64,000 bases of DNA from Sphagnum compactum (lineage: Eukaryota; Bryophyta; Sphagnopsida; Sphagnales), in NCBI GenBank assembly GCA_965153455.1, contig OZ234501.1:11160001-11224000 (forward strand). The letters run 5' to 3'. Both the position numbers and the translations under genes were made by a program. The notes below the pieces were generated by a model, which saw only the letters and a list, made by a program, of their open reading frames with translations, had not been told where the DNA came from and did not search any database. Shown here piece by piece: positions 49,901-63,400 of the stretch; the first letter of the stretch is position 1, and the number at the start of each line of letters is the position of its first letter.

Positions 49901-52380
49901 GCTATAGGTAACAGTGTTTTTGTTTTAGGAATTTCTGTTTGTGGCTAAAGAGGTGATCATTCATTGGAAGATTTAGCCAAATCTTTAGTCATCCTTCTAT
50001 ATGTTTTGGCTACACAATGACAACCACACTTTTGTTTTTTTTTTTCCCCTCACTTCTGACAACTGAAAACCTCCAATTACACTTTGTGTTCCTGAGTTTT
50101 CTTTAGGCAATTTTTGTTGTTGTTGTTGTCACTAACTAATCATAAACAAATTTAAATCATAATTTTAAAAAATAATGTGTAATAAATTTTTTATTTGATA
50201 CTCTACTATTTCAATATTTCATATATATACATATTTTATTAATATGTTCTCATTTTAAGAATAACCAACAATTGAAGATGAAAGAGAGGATCAAGGTTGA
50301 AATCAGTGTTTTGCATGTGAATATAAATATCAAAATGAAATTTATTTTCACTCCATGTAAATGTAAGCGTATAAAATTCATTTACATCTGAATAAGAGTG
50401 GATATTAAAAAGAAATTTTAAAAATTTATATATATATATATATATGATTTTACATGGTCATGTAAAATAATGTAAAAGCATGCCACTTTTATTTTCGTGC
50501 TAGGGGGTAGGTCATAATGTTTTTAGTGATGGGTCAATCAAAGTGGCCCATTGCAAAAAAAATAAAATTAAACTTTTATGCTTTGGATGCACCACAACTA
50601 ATTAAATTAATTAATATGAATCACAAAAAATACCCAATCTCTTCTTGTTAATAGATCGGGCAAAAAATGGTGATGAACAAAGTTAAAAATGAAAATTTTA
50701 TTCAAGCAATGAGGTGAGACAAAATGCATGCAAAAATACACATGCAAAATATTCTCTAAAATAGCATCATAATTTGTCCCATATCCTTTGCCCAAAAGTT
50801 TGATCTGATTGTATTGTATATAACTAACTAAAGGAAAGCTCCACATCATTCCCATAATGGTCTTAAAGTGTTGCAATTTTTGGTGAAGAACCAATCAAAG
50901 TGACCTATTGCTATTTTTTTTTAAAACACCATTGACTTTTGGTATGCACCCAAAACTAATAAATGTGAATTGCAAGTAGTTATAGTCAGGTGTATAGTAT
51001 ATATAATTATATGCCCCCAAAACATTTACATAACACTGTGTAAAATGTATTTGACAAACATTTCCACTACCCCGATGTAAGTGTTAAAATAAAATTATAC
51101 ATGATAGCAATGTATGTGTAAAAAGTTTGAGTGATTTACATGTCATTTATATCGGACTTTTGACACTTACATGCACAACCCGGGTTGAACTTGAAACCCA
51201 AACCAACTCTATGGATAATGGGACAATGGCAGCACCAATTAGGAGTTGATTAGGGTTTAGTGTAGCATTGGCTTACCTATCTATCATTGTAAATTTCTTT
51301 GCTCGTTTCCATTTTGTGATCTGGTTCATTGAAATAAAATGAACGTTATTTCGAATTGCGCATTTTGGTGATGGGACTTTGCGTCTTGTTAAAAAAGCAT
51401 GAATATTGAACATGCATCAAAAAAATTATGTGTTGATAGGGTAAACATTGCTTGAAGACCAAGGTGTGGGATGATTGGTGATGATTTTTTTTGGCAATGA
51501 CTCCCTTAACTTTGGGAGGCCATAACTTGGGCATACCTTAACTAAATTGAAGGATCTAAAAGGCAATAGACACACCCACTATACCTCTACAATCCATCTT
51601 CCGACCCCATAGCCAACCAAGCCCATTTGAGATCACAAACCTATTCTGAGCACTTCAGTGTTCTACCACCAGCCTGGTTACCCTACTAATATGGCACAAT
51701 ACTTGTGAATTATTGACTTGATGGTCTTGGGGATGTTAGACTTGATGCTAATTCTTCCCCAAGGCAACAACACAAGTTCACAAAAATAAGCTTGAAGGTG
51801 CAGGTAGTTATGCAAAGACTGTGTTGACCTTGTAGCCTAGACAAAGAGTTGAGCTGCTGCCCAATGTTGCTGATCGTGATGGAACTCCTGGCAATGGCAA
51901 AATTTGGTTCCACCAAAATAGAGATTTGGACACAACACATTTTGGCCATCAATAACCAATCCCATTCTGTTCCAACTCTCCACAGGATTGTGTCCCTCTG
52001 TAGTTCTGTCTTCAAAGCAAAACAATTGAGTAGCAAACAGCATGCATATGCAACCCTTAAAAACATAGCCAAATCTGACTAATGAATCTATTTCCATGGC
52101 AATTAGTAATGGATACAGAGAAAAATGGAAGATGATACAATTTTCCTCCCCTGAAAACTAGTAGGAAATGACCACAAATATGAAAATGGTGGATACCCAA
52201 AAACCCACCAATCTCTACTGACTTCCATACAGTATCTGTATTCTTTTCCACAACAAGGACACCCAGAATGCAAGGTCATGTGAAAGAAATCCACGGTTTT
52301 ACTCTATGGGTCAGTCAATATATCAAATTTACAACTAAGCATGGGGTAAATGATGCAAAGGCAGACCATGTCAACAAAGA
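49901..52380. other. No gene recognised; AT-rich repeats
   Basis: A diverged direct repeat of about 115 bp is visible at 50510-50630 and 50870-50980 (GGTCAATCAAAGTGGCCCATTG versus ACCAATCAAAGTGACCTATTG). A TA microsatellite lies at 50430-50446. The part just below 52380 should hold the VPS37 3' UTR. Confidence 0.4.
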
Positions 52381-55300
52381 CTAGCCTGGGGTGGTCAATG
52401 ATGTCAGAGCTGCCATGCGTATGAGTGTTCGCCTGTGGAAGAGGATACGCTGTTTACGATATATCTGAATAAACTCACCCAACTCTATTTCTCCAGACAG
52501 CAATTTCCGATGCAGGTTTTCTGATTCATCATCAGCATCATTTGCAGCACCTGAAAAAATCCAAACAAATACCCAATTGTCAGGGAACTTCCATGAACTC
52601 CCATCTCTTCCTCTAATTGAAAATCTTGAATTCAAGCATTGGTCCTTCTAATACCACTCAGTGTACATGCAGGAATAAGATATAAGAAGCCAGAGATCGT
52701 ACTTTGAAGTTTGTCCAAGAGAGACTGTGGGGAGCAGCGGGCATGTACTTCCTTATACTGCTTTTCAACTTCTTCAAACTTTTCTTGAGCAGCTGCAAGC
52801 TCAGTGTTCCGTATAATCATGCACTATACCCACAAACCCAAACATAACCTTCAACATTTAAGAAAAATGTCATTGATACATAAAAATGATATGAATGAAT
52901 ATGAGATTCAGAAACTTGCCCTTAGCAGTCACCAAAATGTAATACTGGAAATAGGAAACAAAACTTCAATGTTGATCTTCTGCTAATTATATGCATAACA
53001 TTGATAAATAATCACATATGTATATCTTTAAGAACATGTAAAGACAGCACTCGAAAGAAATGATCCAAATTTTACTTCACACAAAAGACCATAGCCTTTC
53101 CAAATCACCTGGTTTCTGAGTTCAGCAATCTCCGACTCTTTCTCTAGATTCTTCCCTGCATAAGACCAAGCAAATCATCAGTTGAAATACAACAAATATG
53201 ATGGTCACCATGCATTTCAGTTCTACGAATCAACATACTTCTTTGCCATGCCCAGGTTGTCCACTCTACATGTGTCCCATTGATGAGCAAGAAATAGCCA
53301 GTTAAAGATGATACTTGCCAAAACCTTGTGAACTCAGAATTCTAGAGCTCTTCTTAAGCCTTTTTCAACATTCATGGGAAAACCTTACGATTGCATCATT
53401 TTTCACTTACATTGCAAACCTAAAACGTAGTGGGTAAAGTAACATACTTGATTCATCAACATTGCCATTGCTCAACTCATTTCTCAGCTGCAGTCCAGAA
53501 GTAACATAAACATGAGGAGAGTAGAGAGTACAGTGACATAAGGTCATGGAACCCAGACCAAGCTAAATACAACAGCCTCACATGTCAAAGGCAAAGTGAT
53601 CATGTTTAACAGACATTGTAGGTGTTGGTCAATGTTTTCACAGGCTAGACACACACCAATTGCTATGATCGCATCATCTGCCGACACTGAGCAGTTTTGA
53701 AAAGCTTGTCTAAACATCTCAGCTTCATGACTGAGCTGCGGAAGTACCTTGTCAAGTCGTCTGACTTCATCAAGAGACTCAAGGAATTTCTTGTATGTCT
53801 CTGTATCATGCATCAATTTCCCAAGCTCCTCAACACTACATCAAAACACAGAAGTCAGAGAGGGGGTTAAGACAGCAAACAATGCTCATAGACTCACTGC
53901 ATCAGATCAGTCCAGTCTTGAAAACCTAGATGGCATGCTGGCACCAATGAGCCCAATTTCACTGCAAACTGCAGTCACAACAACAATTGGTTGGGTTCAA
54001 AATTACTGTTTGCTCTGTATGCGTGTATGTTGCACAACTTACACCCCATTCCTCACCATGCTTTTTTCTTAAATCTTTTTTGCAAATTAGGTCTGGACTT
54101 TGGAATGATGTACATGCGTATAACTGACAACCCTACAGGTTCAAAAGCCTTGACAGAAAAATATCCAGGAAACTAGAAAACAAGATGTAGGTTATGAGTA
54201 ACAAGTAGTGCTGGCCAGTTCTGGGTCCCAGGAACTCAGACCATAGACTGCCACAAACATATATCTTTCATAAGAATAGAGAAATCTCCATTCTCACGAT
54301 GAAGAAAACAGCAAGGTTAACACTTCCTCAGGAAGCCACAGAAAGAACCAAACTAGGGAAGACAGAAAACAAACAAAAAATGAAAAATACCCACCTGTAT
54401 GAACAGAAGTGCCAGTCTCACACCTGTTCAGGTACCATCAACAGTAGTATATATGATAGTGACTTTACTATCACAACTTCCCCACTGACTTCATCAACGG
54501 GTAAAGGCTGGTGACAAGCACCAACCTACGAGCTGAGTTTCTGCTGCAATTCCGGAAGCAAAGGGAAGACTCAGCCATACTACTGGCTAGCAACAGACCC
54601 CACAGCAAAGACCAGACAAGGAAACAAAGAAAGACAGAAAGGGAAAAGAACAGGGAAAGACTAAGAACAAGTGGGCTTACAGGTAGCTCCCCACTTACAA
54701 GACCTGAAGCAATATCATTCTGAAAATGCCAAAAGCAGAAATTCCAAACAGGAATTTTTCTTTAAGAACCAACCCTCTAGTTCTCTTTAGAAGAACTTTT
54801 AAAGGGTAGCCTTTTGCCTTCAGAAAGACAATAAGACTGACCATCTGGAAGACAAAAAACTTCTTACAACTACAAAGTCTCAAGAGTCTGTAAAATTGAC
54901 TATTGATAACCCCCAGCTTCGCCAGTCATTGAGATATTGGAATGAACATGAGGTATTCTAATCATTTCAATACCTGCATACTCTGGTTGAGAGCATTTGT
55001 CAAAAATGTCACAGGATACACCTTGAGGACACACCTTGAGGACTCAGTCTCACAGTTAGATCCAAGAAATTACAAGAGAAGCCTTTACACATACAATTCA
55101 ACTCACGAGAGGTTTTTGGGTATATGCCACTGCCAAAAGAGTCTTGGTTAAGGTACATGAAGTTCTCAAATCTGGAAAATCAGGAACAAAAAGATCATCC
55201 ACAAACCTACGAACCAAGGACAATCTATGAAGCACAACAGGACATGTGTTACTCTTCAAGAGACGCTTAAAGAAATCAAACTCATAGGTAAAGAGATAGA

Positions 55301-58300
55301 AATTAGCCAAATAGACTGCACAATTAGTACCCATGGGGATACCAATGCATTGTCTATAAACACCCTGACCAAAACAAAGAAACAAATTGTCTAATAAGAA
55401 ATCCAACCAAGAGATCAAATCTGAAGCCTCCGCAACCTTGAAGCTATGAAGATTTTCAAACAAACTGATCTCTGCTTTATTTTTCAGCTACAAAAACCTA
55501 AAGTTTAAAGCTGTTTTTTGAACCAACAAAAACTTAAAACGATGAAGCTTCACTTCCGATTAAACACTTTATTTATCAGAACTCTCATACGAGCTTTTAG
55601 ATCCACTAGGTCAATTTTAGTGTATAGAGTTGGGAAATCAAAAGACTGCAACAGAAGTGGGGAAGCTTTATCAATTTCAGATCTCGAAAGATTAAGTTTA
55701 TTTATTACCTCCACCACTCCTGTAAAGTCATTGAGAATCCAACTACTATCACAAGGAACATCTGCCTTTTTGAGTTTAGACACCCAAAGGTCAGTGACCG
55801 TAGGAAACATAGCTTTGAAGAAAGAACACAGCCACTTAGAAACATCAGTCAGAGAAGTAGAGCTGGCTGCACAGATAAATCTAGGTTCAATTGGGTTTTT
55901 ATGAAACTTCCAAACAGCACAAAGAAACGGGAGACGAGGGCCACACTAACACCTTTAAAATTATGAGCCTTATTAAAAGAGAGATGAAATTTCAAAATAT
56001 CAGATTGGGCAAGATTGGAGACTCCATATGTACCAACAGGAGAATTAAGCTCAGAGAAAACAAAGAAACATAAAACTTTTTACAAACAAACACGAAGTTG
56101 TTACAACATTTATCCATGTAGGTAATGACCAAGGACCTTTGGAGAACCTTTAGGTGATCCAGATCTCCTAAAGGAACAACAAAGAAGAATCAGAAGAGGT
56201 TTGAACCACAAAGGAAGCACGGGTCCTCTTCTGCACAAACAAAAGAACTTTGGCTTTCCACTCACTTAATATCCCTTGAACTCCTAGAAGCTCTTCTTGC
56301 TTGTTGACAAACTTCTTAAGACCTTCATCAATAGCTTCTTCAATAGACAACATAGACAAGAAGCCACTTCTGAACTTAGTGCCTCTAGAAAAGAGTTCAA
56401 TTAGACTGGGTCTTGAAAGGATATTAAGGTTAGCAGAAATAACATGACCATGATGGAAATCAATAAAACTAGAGAAACAAAAACAAACACAACCAGAGTG
56501 AATAATTTTATTAACTTCAGAAGCACGAACAGATCTTCCCAACACCCCATAGCTGAAAAACTCTTGACCAGAAGTTTTGACATATTTCCAAGCAACTAAG
56601 GGAGGGGACCAAAACTTTCTAACAAAAGGAGGAAGACAATCTAGCACAGAAGGAAGGTTTAAAATGGAAGAGAGATTCAAACCATCCATACGAGAAGATA
56701 AGAAAACAGAGATAATGAGATCTCTGCCTAGGAAAGAGGCACTTGACAAGAAAGAACGAGGAACGTTTCTCTTAATAAAAATGCTCAGAATTTTAGACAG
56801 TTGTAAAGCATGGCCAACATCAAGACCAAGAACAGAAGGAGAAAACTCAGACAGCAACAAAAGCATACGAACCAAATTCTTGGTCTTATACTTGGAGAGA
56901 AAAACAACAGAAAACTTACCTTGAGACATAAGAGAAGAAAGGAATACCAGCCTTCTTTTGTAATCTCTGTAGCAAAAAATTCTGTGAGGAGAAAGGTGTG
57001 GGACCCCACTATGATTTGGTTGCACATCATCAGAAAGTGAACCATTCTCTTCAGAAACTGGCAAAGTAGGAGGAGGTAAACTTACAGCAACATTAGGAAG
57101 AACATTGACAGGAACCCAAACTTTGTTATTAGGACGGGCAAATGAAGGTTTGCTGCCCTTTCTCCACAACATTGCAGAAGCTTTATGTACCCTAGGAGAA
57201 TGTCTATTGTTTGACTTGCCTTCTAGGTTGTAACCTCTTGGAAAGAAAGTGTGCAAAATATACTATGTATACTAATATGAAGGCCCTCAAGACCACACAG
57301 TCCTGCAACACAAAGTATGGGAAGTCACCTTTTGTCCTTAAGACTTGCAACTATAGTTGAACTCCCCTGCAAGGATGTCTGTGGTTGAAATCCAGTAGAT
57401 GTGGGTGTACGAGAGGGAGAACTTGTTCCTGATGATGAGCTAGAAAAAATTGGAGGAGGGACGCGTGATGGACCACTGCTGGAAGAACCTAACACTGATG
57501 GAGGGTACCAACTGTGTGTTGGGATATTAGGAGGTGGTGGCTGGGACTGGTGTTGTTGCTGCTGCTGCTGCCCTCCCCTGCACACATAAATCCCATATTA
57601 TAATGTTACAAAAATGAAAATGGGGGACGGGAAAATATGATAAACATCTCACCATATCTACCACTTTTTTCCTCCCTTCCAATCTCTAAGCACTGGGAAT
57701 TGCATTGCACTATACCAGCCAGCCTTTAGCACTGCACTACCAACCAGTGGAACCAAATGTGTGTGAGAGATAGAGAGCAGATGGTCAACTTTCAAGACTT
57801 AGCCGCACAAACTTGCCTTCCAAAATCTGAAATCTCAGAAGGTAATCTTCCTATCGTTGGAAAACCTCTGTCTCAATTGCACAAAGAAAACCTCAGAAAC
57901 TCAATTGGTCTTTCCCCAAAACTGCTCTTCCCTAAGAAACAGAGAAATACACAGCAAATTTGCATAACCCTAAATTCTCGCAAAACATCTGTAGGGCCAG
58001 CCTGCGCTTCACAACGTTTGAACACAGTGCTAGCTAGATGATTCTAATGACCAACTGGAATCAATCCAGAATCACAGAGAAGGAATTTTTCCCCCAACTA
58101 GCCAATGGCTCATCCCAACAACTTCAAAAGGTACAACTGACCATAGACATCATATCAAACCCTAACACGGCTTCTTCAGGTTCAACAATGAAGCACAGCA
58201 GAACTCAAACTACCTGAAGAAGAAGTACAAATGGTATAAACCCTAACACAGCAACAAATCCCCAAAAACAAAAAGCGAATCCCCATGGATCTCCTCCCTC

Positions 58301-58424
58301 GAAAGACGAAACCTCCCAAAAAAACCTAAAAAAACACCGTCAACAACAACCGCGGATTGCAAAGACGGAACATAGTGGTAAGAAGAAGAGCGGTAGAGAA
58401 GACGTACGGATGCTGTCTGAACAT
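52381..58424 (-). CDS. VPS37: VPS37-like subunit of ESCRT-I (Mod_r domain)
   Basis: VPS37 joins VPS23 and VPS28 in ESCRT-I, which sorts ubiquitinated membrane cargo into multivesicular bodies. My model has seven coding exons on the minus strand: 58424-58408, 57580-57329, 53835-53748, 53487-53448, 53155-53109, 52823-52703 and 52550-52381. All borders are GT-AG and in phase; 244 residues. The N-terminus is MFRQHPGGQQQQQQHQSQPP then Ser/Pro-rich WYPPSVLG, as in plant homologues. The Mod_r part runs from about residue 84: IVASLKDKSVEELGKLMHD, LEKESEIAELRNQ, IRNTELAAAQEKF, then ESENLHRKLLSGEIELGEFI and the family's C-terminal FHRRTLIRMAAL. The 17-bp first coding exon is inferred from phase, a donor (GTACGT) and homology. 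Intron 2 (about 3.5 kb) hosts a Penelope-like element in the same orientation. Confidence 0.93.
54650..57290 (-). mobile_element. Decayed Penelope-like retroelement inside VPS37 intron 2
   Basis: Three stretches on the minus strand align in order with Penelope-like proteins. 57256-56168 (362 codons) holds the N-terminal part with HGHVISANLNILSRPSL and LFSRGTKFRS (relatives: 'GHViTGDLnIv...lr.Li.kGpkyRe'). 55810-55550 holds reverse transcriptase motifs FDFPTLYTKID and DLKARMRVLI. 55463-55098 holds GIPMGTNCAVYLANFYLFTY and the catalytic RRFVDDLF. Down to about 54750, fragments such as FDKC, IRIPHVHSNISMT and KAKGYPLKVLLKR fit the thumb. Stops at about 56166 and 55548 and a frame change between the last two parts show it is dead. 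No GIY-YIG endonuclease was found. Edges are approximate. Confidence 0.85.
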
Positions 58425-58860
58425 CGTTGCAGATCTTACACCACAACGCCACACAAAAGCTTGCACTAAATCAAGGCTTGAAAGTTCCGAGCTTCAAATC
58501 TTCCCTTCTTCGTCAACAAGTCTGTCATGCAACTCGCTCGCTTGCTCCTGTGCTCCTTAGGGTTAAGCAATCAAGATAGTGCCGCTGCTTCATGAGAAAT
58601 CGCAAAGATCCAGAAAACAGATCCGCTGCAATAATGATAAAATCATCAGCGCAGAGCAAAGATGAAAGACGTGAGAGAGGAGAGAGCGCGTGTCGTCAGC
58701 CGGTGCAAGTGCGTTTTGTGCAGCAGCGCAGCAGCGCAGCGAACACAACCAAAACGCTGCAAAAGAAACGTCCCCTTTGACGGAGTACAAAGAACGCGCG
58801 CAACTTGAGGCTACTACGCACACGCGCCACTAGCAGAGGGAGAGAGAAATGCACCCCCAG
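58425..58860 (-). promoter_or_regulatory. 5' leader and promoter region of VPS37
   Basis: GC-richer sequence directly upstream of the inferred VPS37 start codon, with several TTAGGG/CCCTAA words (for example near 58556). Short open frames on both strands here are not supported as genes. Confidence 0.4.
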
Positions 58861-58861
58861 A

Positions 58862-59135
58862 ATCCGGGTACTTCATGGTATCAAACGGGTATCAAATTCT
58901 CTATGGCCATATTTCTCTCTGTTTTAAGCTAACCCAGGTTCTTTATTTCAGCAGTTTATAACCGGGGCTTTTTGCTGCCCGCCACTTTATCCGAAGAGTA
59001 AGATTGTCTGGGTATTAAATGGTTTCAAACGGGTATCAGTTTCCATCGTGTTTTGTCATCTTTTCCCATTTCTTTCTTCCGCCATTTGTAACTGGGAGTT
59101 TTGCTGCAGGCACTACTGTATCTGAAGAGGAGATC
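58862..59135. repeat. Tandem duplication, about 140-bp unit, two copies
   Basis: GGGTACTTCATGGTATCAAA followed by CGGGTATCA (58867) recurs as GGGTATTAAATGGTTTCAAA with CGGGTATCA (59010). TGCCCGCCACTTTATCCGAA near 58976 matches TGCAGGCACTACTGTATCTGAA near 59105. The copies are about 75-80% alike by eye. Confidence 0.7.
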
Positions 59136-60201
59136 GCGTGTTGTTGTTGCTTTTAAAGATGAGCCGAAAAGGATTTGTATTTACAGCAAATTAAATGGAG
59201 CTTTTGCTGCAGACCTGTACTGCATTAGAAGAGAAGAGAAGAGAAGAGAGGAGTGGAGTGTGTTGCTTTTGAGCATCATCTGAGTCATGCTATTTTAAGA
59301 TTGGGTACTTTTGATGAATTTTGTTGGGGTTTCTTTTATCTCACAATTGCTGCCATGCAATTTCATAGTTTGTCTCTGAGGCTGAATGGCTCTCAGAATT
59401 CTATCATTGTATTTTTTCTATCTCTGTATATTTGGGTGTTTATTTAAAAGATCTGTCGTCTATTTCATTCTTCAACTTGATGTGAGCAATGCATTGTCAC
59501 AAATGAATTTGTTGAATCTTGCACACATATTACCACACACTTTTCACAGTACCATAATACACAACCAGAGCGACAAGAGTCCCAAGCAAAAAACAAATTA
59601 AAACAAAAGCAAAAACCTTGGTGAGGATAAGTAGAACTCGAAAGACAATTGAATGTTTTCTGACTTCAGGACTCCACAGGAAGGCAATCCAATTGCTTAA
59701 GAAGCTTCAAAATTCAGCAATATTATTAGCTTTCAAGTCATACCACAAACAAAGTGCCAATAATTTTGAGCATGCAATTCTCACATGAATGATCTCATGA
59801 TTGTCAGTGACAATGTTGAGTCAATGTGCATACATTCTTGTTACTCCTAGATTCACAAGATTTTTTTTAACAAGAATCAAATATTGAGCTACACATTAGG
59901 TTTAAGATTCAATTTCATGTTTTGCAACAAAGAAGGCTCCCAGACCAAAATAGGAGTTTACAAACTTAGAATGAATGTGTAGGATATTCATGGAGCTCAG
60001 ATGATCACAATGACACATTTGAGTACAATGGGTCTAAACAATGATAGCATTGTCGAGGTATGACTAAAATACTATCATTGACACTTGATTGCAAGGATTT
60101 TAATTGTCTTTACCATATGTACAAGTTGGAAGTTTCAACAACTAGCAACAACATTGACTTGACCTAACCTTAGACATATTGCTAAACTCCAAAACATATG
60201 C
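59136..60201. other. No gene recognised; GAAGA run at 59229-59252
   Basis: No coding signal was recognised. A pentanucleotide GAAGA-type run lies at 59229-59252. Confidence 0.4.
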
Positions 60202-60457
60202 ATGAAAACATTTTATCTAGGAAAAGAAAGAAAGAGAGAGAATCGTGTCCATGCACACTTTGTTAAAACAAATCCCAAACAAAAATTATATAGCATACTT
60301 GTCATACCTGCCAAAATTGTTATATCTATAGTTGAGGTTATTGCTCAACTAGCTAAACCTGTTAAAGTACCTTTACGATATCCATGCATCATTTATTCTG
60401 GTATGGAACATAGATTAGGAGATTGTCCTTGGAAGAAAGAAATACAAAACATGTCAC
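60202..60457 (+). pseudogene. Retroelement gag fragment with zinc knuckle
   Basis: The frame ends in PCIIYSGMEHRLGDCPWKKE, the shape of a retroelement gag zinc knuckle (C-x2-C-x4-H-x4-C) with the second Cys changed to Tyr. The preceding Lys/Val-rich stretch is weakly conserved. The coding sequence breaks at the CACTA-type end at 60458, giving an abrupt foreign tail. Confidence 0.6.
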
Positions 60458-63400
60458 TACGCCAAAACATGGAAAATATGACTACATAAGCGACTAGCGT
60501 TGTAATCTTAAACCACATATATTACTAGCCATGACTACATGACTGCTAGTCCATATGGCCCCGTGGTATTTACCATTAGTTGCAAAAAATGGCATAGTCA
60601 TAAATGTCATTTGTGACTATGTCTTCCATGACTACAAGACATCTTCAATGGCCAAATTTTAATTTTAAAATATAATTATAATCTATTTTGATTAATGTCT
60701 TGCTACCACATGGTAGCCTAAAATGAAATCAAAAAATTATTAACCATTATGAGTGGACATGTGGCAATCTAGAATAATGAAATTATTTTTTGGTACCCAA
60801 TTATGTGATGCCACATGGCAATCAACTTTTAGTCAAATAATGACACTTGGGACCTAACCTAAGCCACCTACTAGGTTAGGAGCCCTATGTTAGGCACCCT
60901 AGGTTACGCGACCTAACCAAGGTTATATGCTAACCACTTAACCTTCATCTTAGGAAAACTAGGATGGAAGTTTGAAAATTGATATTGGAATTCGTTTTCT
61001 AATTATTGAATTTGAAAAAATTAATTATTATTTTAATTTTAAAAATATTTATTGTAATTACTTTATTGTTATTTTGATTTAAATAAAAATATATAAATCT
61101 CAAAATTGATATTTCAACTCTAATTTTTTAATTTTAAATTAAAAGAACCTTGATTTGAAAGCTGTTATTTTATTTTAATTCTTTTTAATTTTGAATTTTA
61201 ATTTTTGAATTTAAATTTGAAAAGCGTATTTGATCTAAAAATTGATATTTTAATTTTAAATTATTATTTTTTGAATCCAAAATTTATTATTTCAATTCTG
61301 AAAATTATTAATTGATTATAAAAGTGAACATTTTACTTTTGAATTTTTTTATTTGGATATGAAAAACTAAATTTCAACTCTCAAAAAAATTCATTTAAAT
61401 TTAAATAATCATTTGATTTGAGCCTTGAATTTTTTAATTTAAATTCAAAAACATTATTTGATATACAAATTGACATTTAAATTTTGAATTTTTATATTGG
61501 AATCTAAAATTTATATTTTAATTCAGAAAATGAGTGATTAAGTTTTAAAGGTTTTTTCTATTAGTGTTATCCATAATAAATCACACTTATAGATAATTAT
61601 AAAATTATTAATTATATTAATTATAAATTACACTAAATAATTATTTTTAAAACATAGATTTTTATATTATATTATTTATATTCATACGATAAAAGAAATT
61701 AATTACTGTAATTTATGTTACATTATTTTAAAATCATTGTAATTACTTCATATAAGAATTAATTAGTATGTGCATAATTATTTTCTAATTGAACATAATT
61801 ATTCACAATCTATAATTTATTCTTTAAATCTGAATTAAAATTTTGGAAAAATTGTAATGTAGTTAAAATAATATTTTTAAATTTTAATTTCAGGAACTAT
61901 AATACACTATTTTTTGGTTTTTTTAGTTATGTAATTAATCATCTTTGATAAATATATTTATAATAATTTACAATAATTATAAAAATGAATGTTTTGAATA
62001 ACAAATTATTGTATTTATAGTTAATAGTTACTAATAGAAAAAAAATTACTCGACCTATAAAATTTTTGACAACAATAAATGTAATTATATAGTAATTAAT
62101 GTTATTAGTTTATCTTAATTTTAAAAATTTGTGAAAGAATTTACTTTCTAATAGCAATTGTTTTTTCATTATTTATAATTTGAAAATACATATTTAAAAT
62201 AGTTAGTTTCTTAATTATAATAACTAAAATAATTTTACATTAATTACATAATCTATAATTCAACTAGAAGTTTAAAAGTAATAAAATATTTTTAAATATA
62301 TTAGTTATTTAATTATCCATGAGTTATGTATTAACAACTTGTGAATAACTAGATAGCTAGTTTGTTAAATATTAAGAAGTTATTGATTATTTAAGTAATT
62401 GATAATGAATACTTAATATTTATAGGGTATAGTTTATAGTTTAAATATATGTAAATATGATCATTATTAATTAAATGATTATCTAATTATTTAGTGAACC
62501 ATGTACTTGAATTGTTTAGAAATCTAAAAATTAAGAAAAATAAAATGAAGAAAGTTTTGGAATTAGAATTTAGTTTGTGAGGAAGTTGCAATTTCAAAAC
62601 TTATCCCATATTGTTTAAACAAGGGGTGTGGTCATTCAATTTCACATTAATAAATTTGTGCACATGGGATGAGCCAATCAGAAGGCTTAACTCAAAACAA
62701 ATTATGCACAATTTTAAAGTATTTACCTTTTCAACCTACTTATCTACCTAATTATGTAAATACCTAATTTGACCTACCCACCTAAGTCGACCTATGTAAC
62801 TACTTAATTAAATACCTACCTATATGAGTAGGTATTTAACCTAGGAAGGTAGGACTTACCTACACACCTTTTTACCTAAATAGGTAAGTAGGTACGTAGC
62901 TTAGGTTTGTATGCACCTATTCATGTTCCTACCAACCTAATATTAATATTAAAAAATTAATTCATTTTTTAAAATGCCATGTGGAAAATTTACATTGGGC
63001 CACATGTCGTAATATAAAATCATCCAAGCATTTGAATTGAACATCCTAGATTATTTCAAAGTAATAATAATATTTGTATTTTTAAAAAATTAAATATTGG
63101 GACATGTGGCAACACATCATTTGCCTTTAATTATGACCAAAATAGTTGCATCTTAATCACATGTGACAATACGTTTACAATGGAGTCAAAAGATGAACTT
63201 GTATTTGTTGACTTTTAATTTCATCCAACACCTTTTGTTGTTTATGACTAATATTGCATGTGATTTGTCCAAGGCGACTAAGGAGATTTTAGTTGCAAAT
63301 GTCATTTGTGATTGAAATTTAGTCGCAAAGACTAGACAAAAATATTTGTTTTTCTTTTAATGATTATGGTTTTTAGGAATTGTGAAAACGTGTAGACCTA

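Noticed and set aside
54650-55100. Possible GIY-YIG endonuclease at the end of the Penelope-like element
   Set aside because: No GIY/YIG pair or following motifs could be read in any minus frame; only thumb-like fragments.
55518-55904. 128-codon plus-strand frame
   Set aside because: Antisense to the reverse transcriptase of the Penelope-like element.
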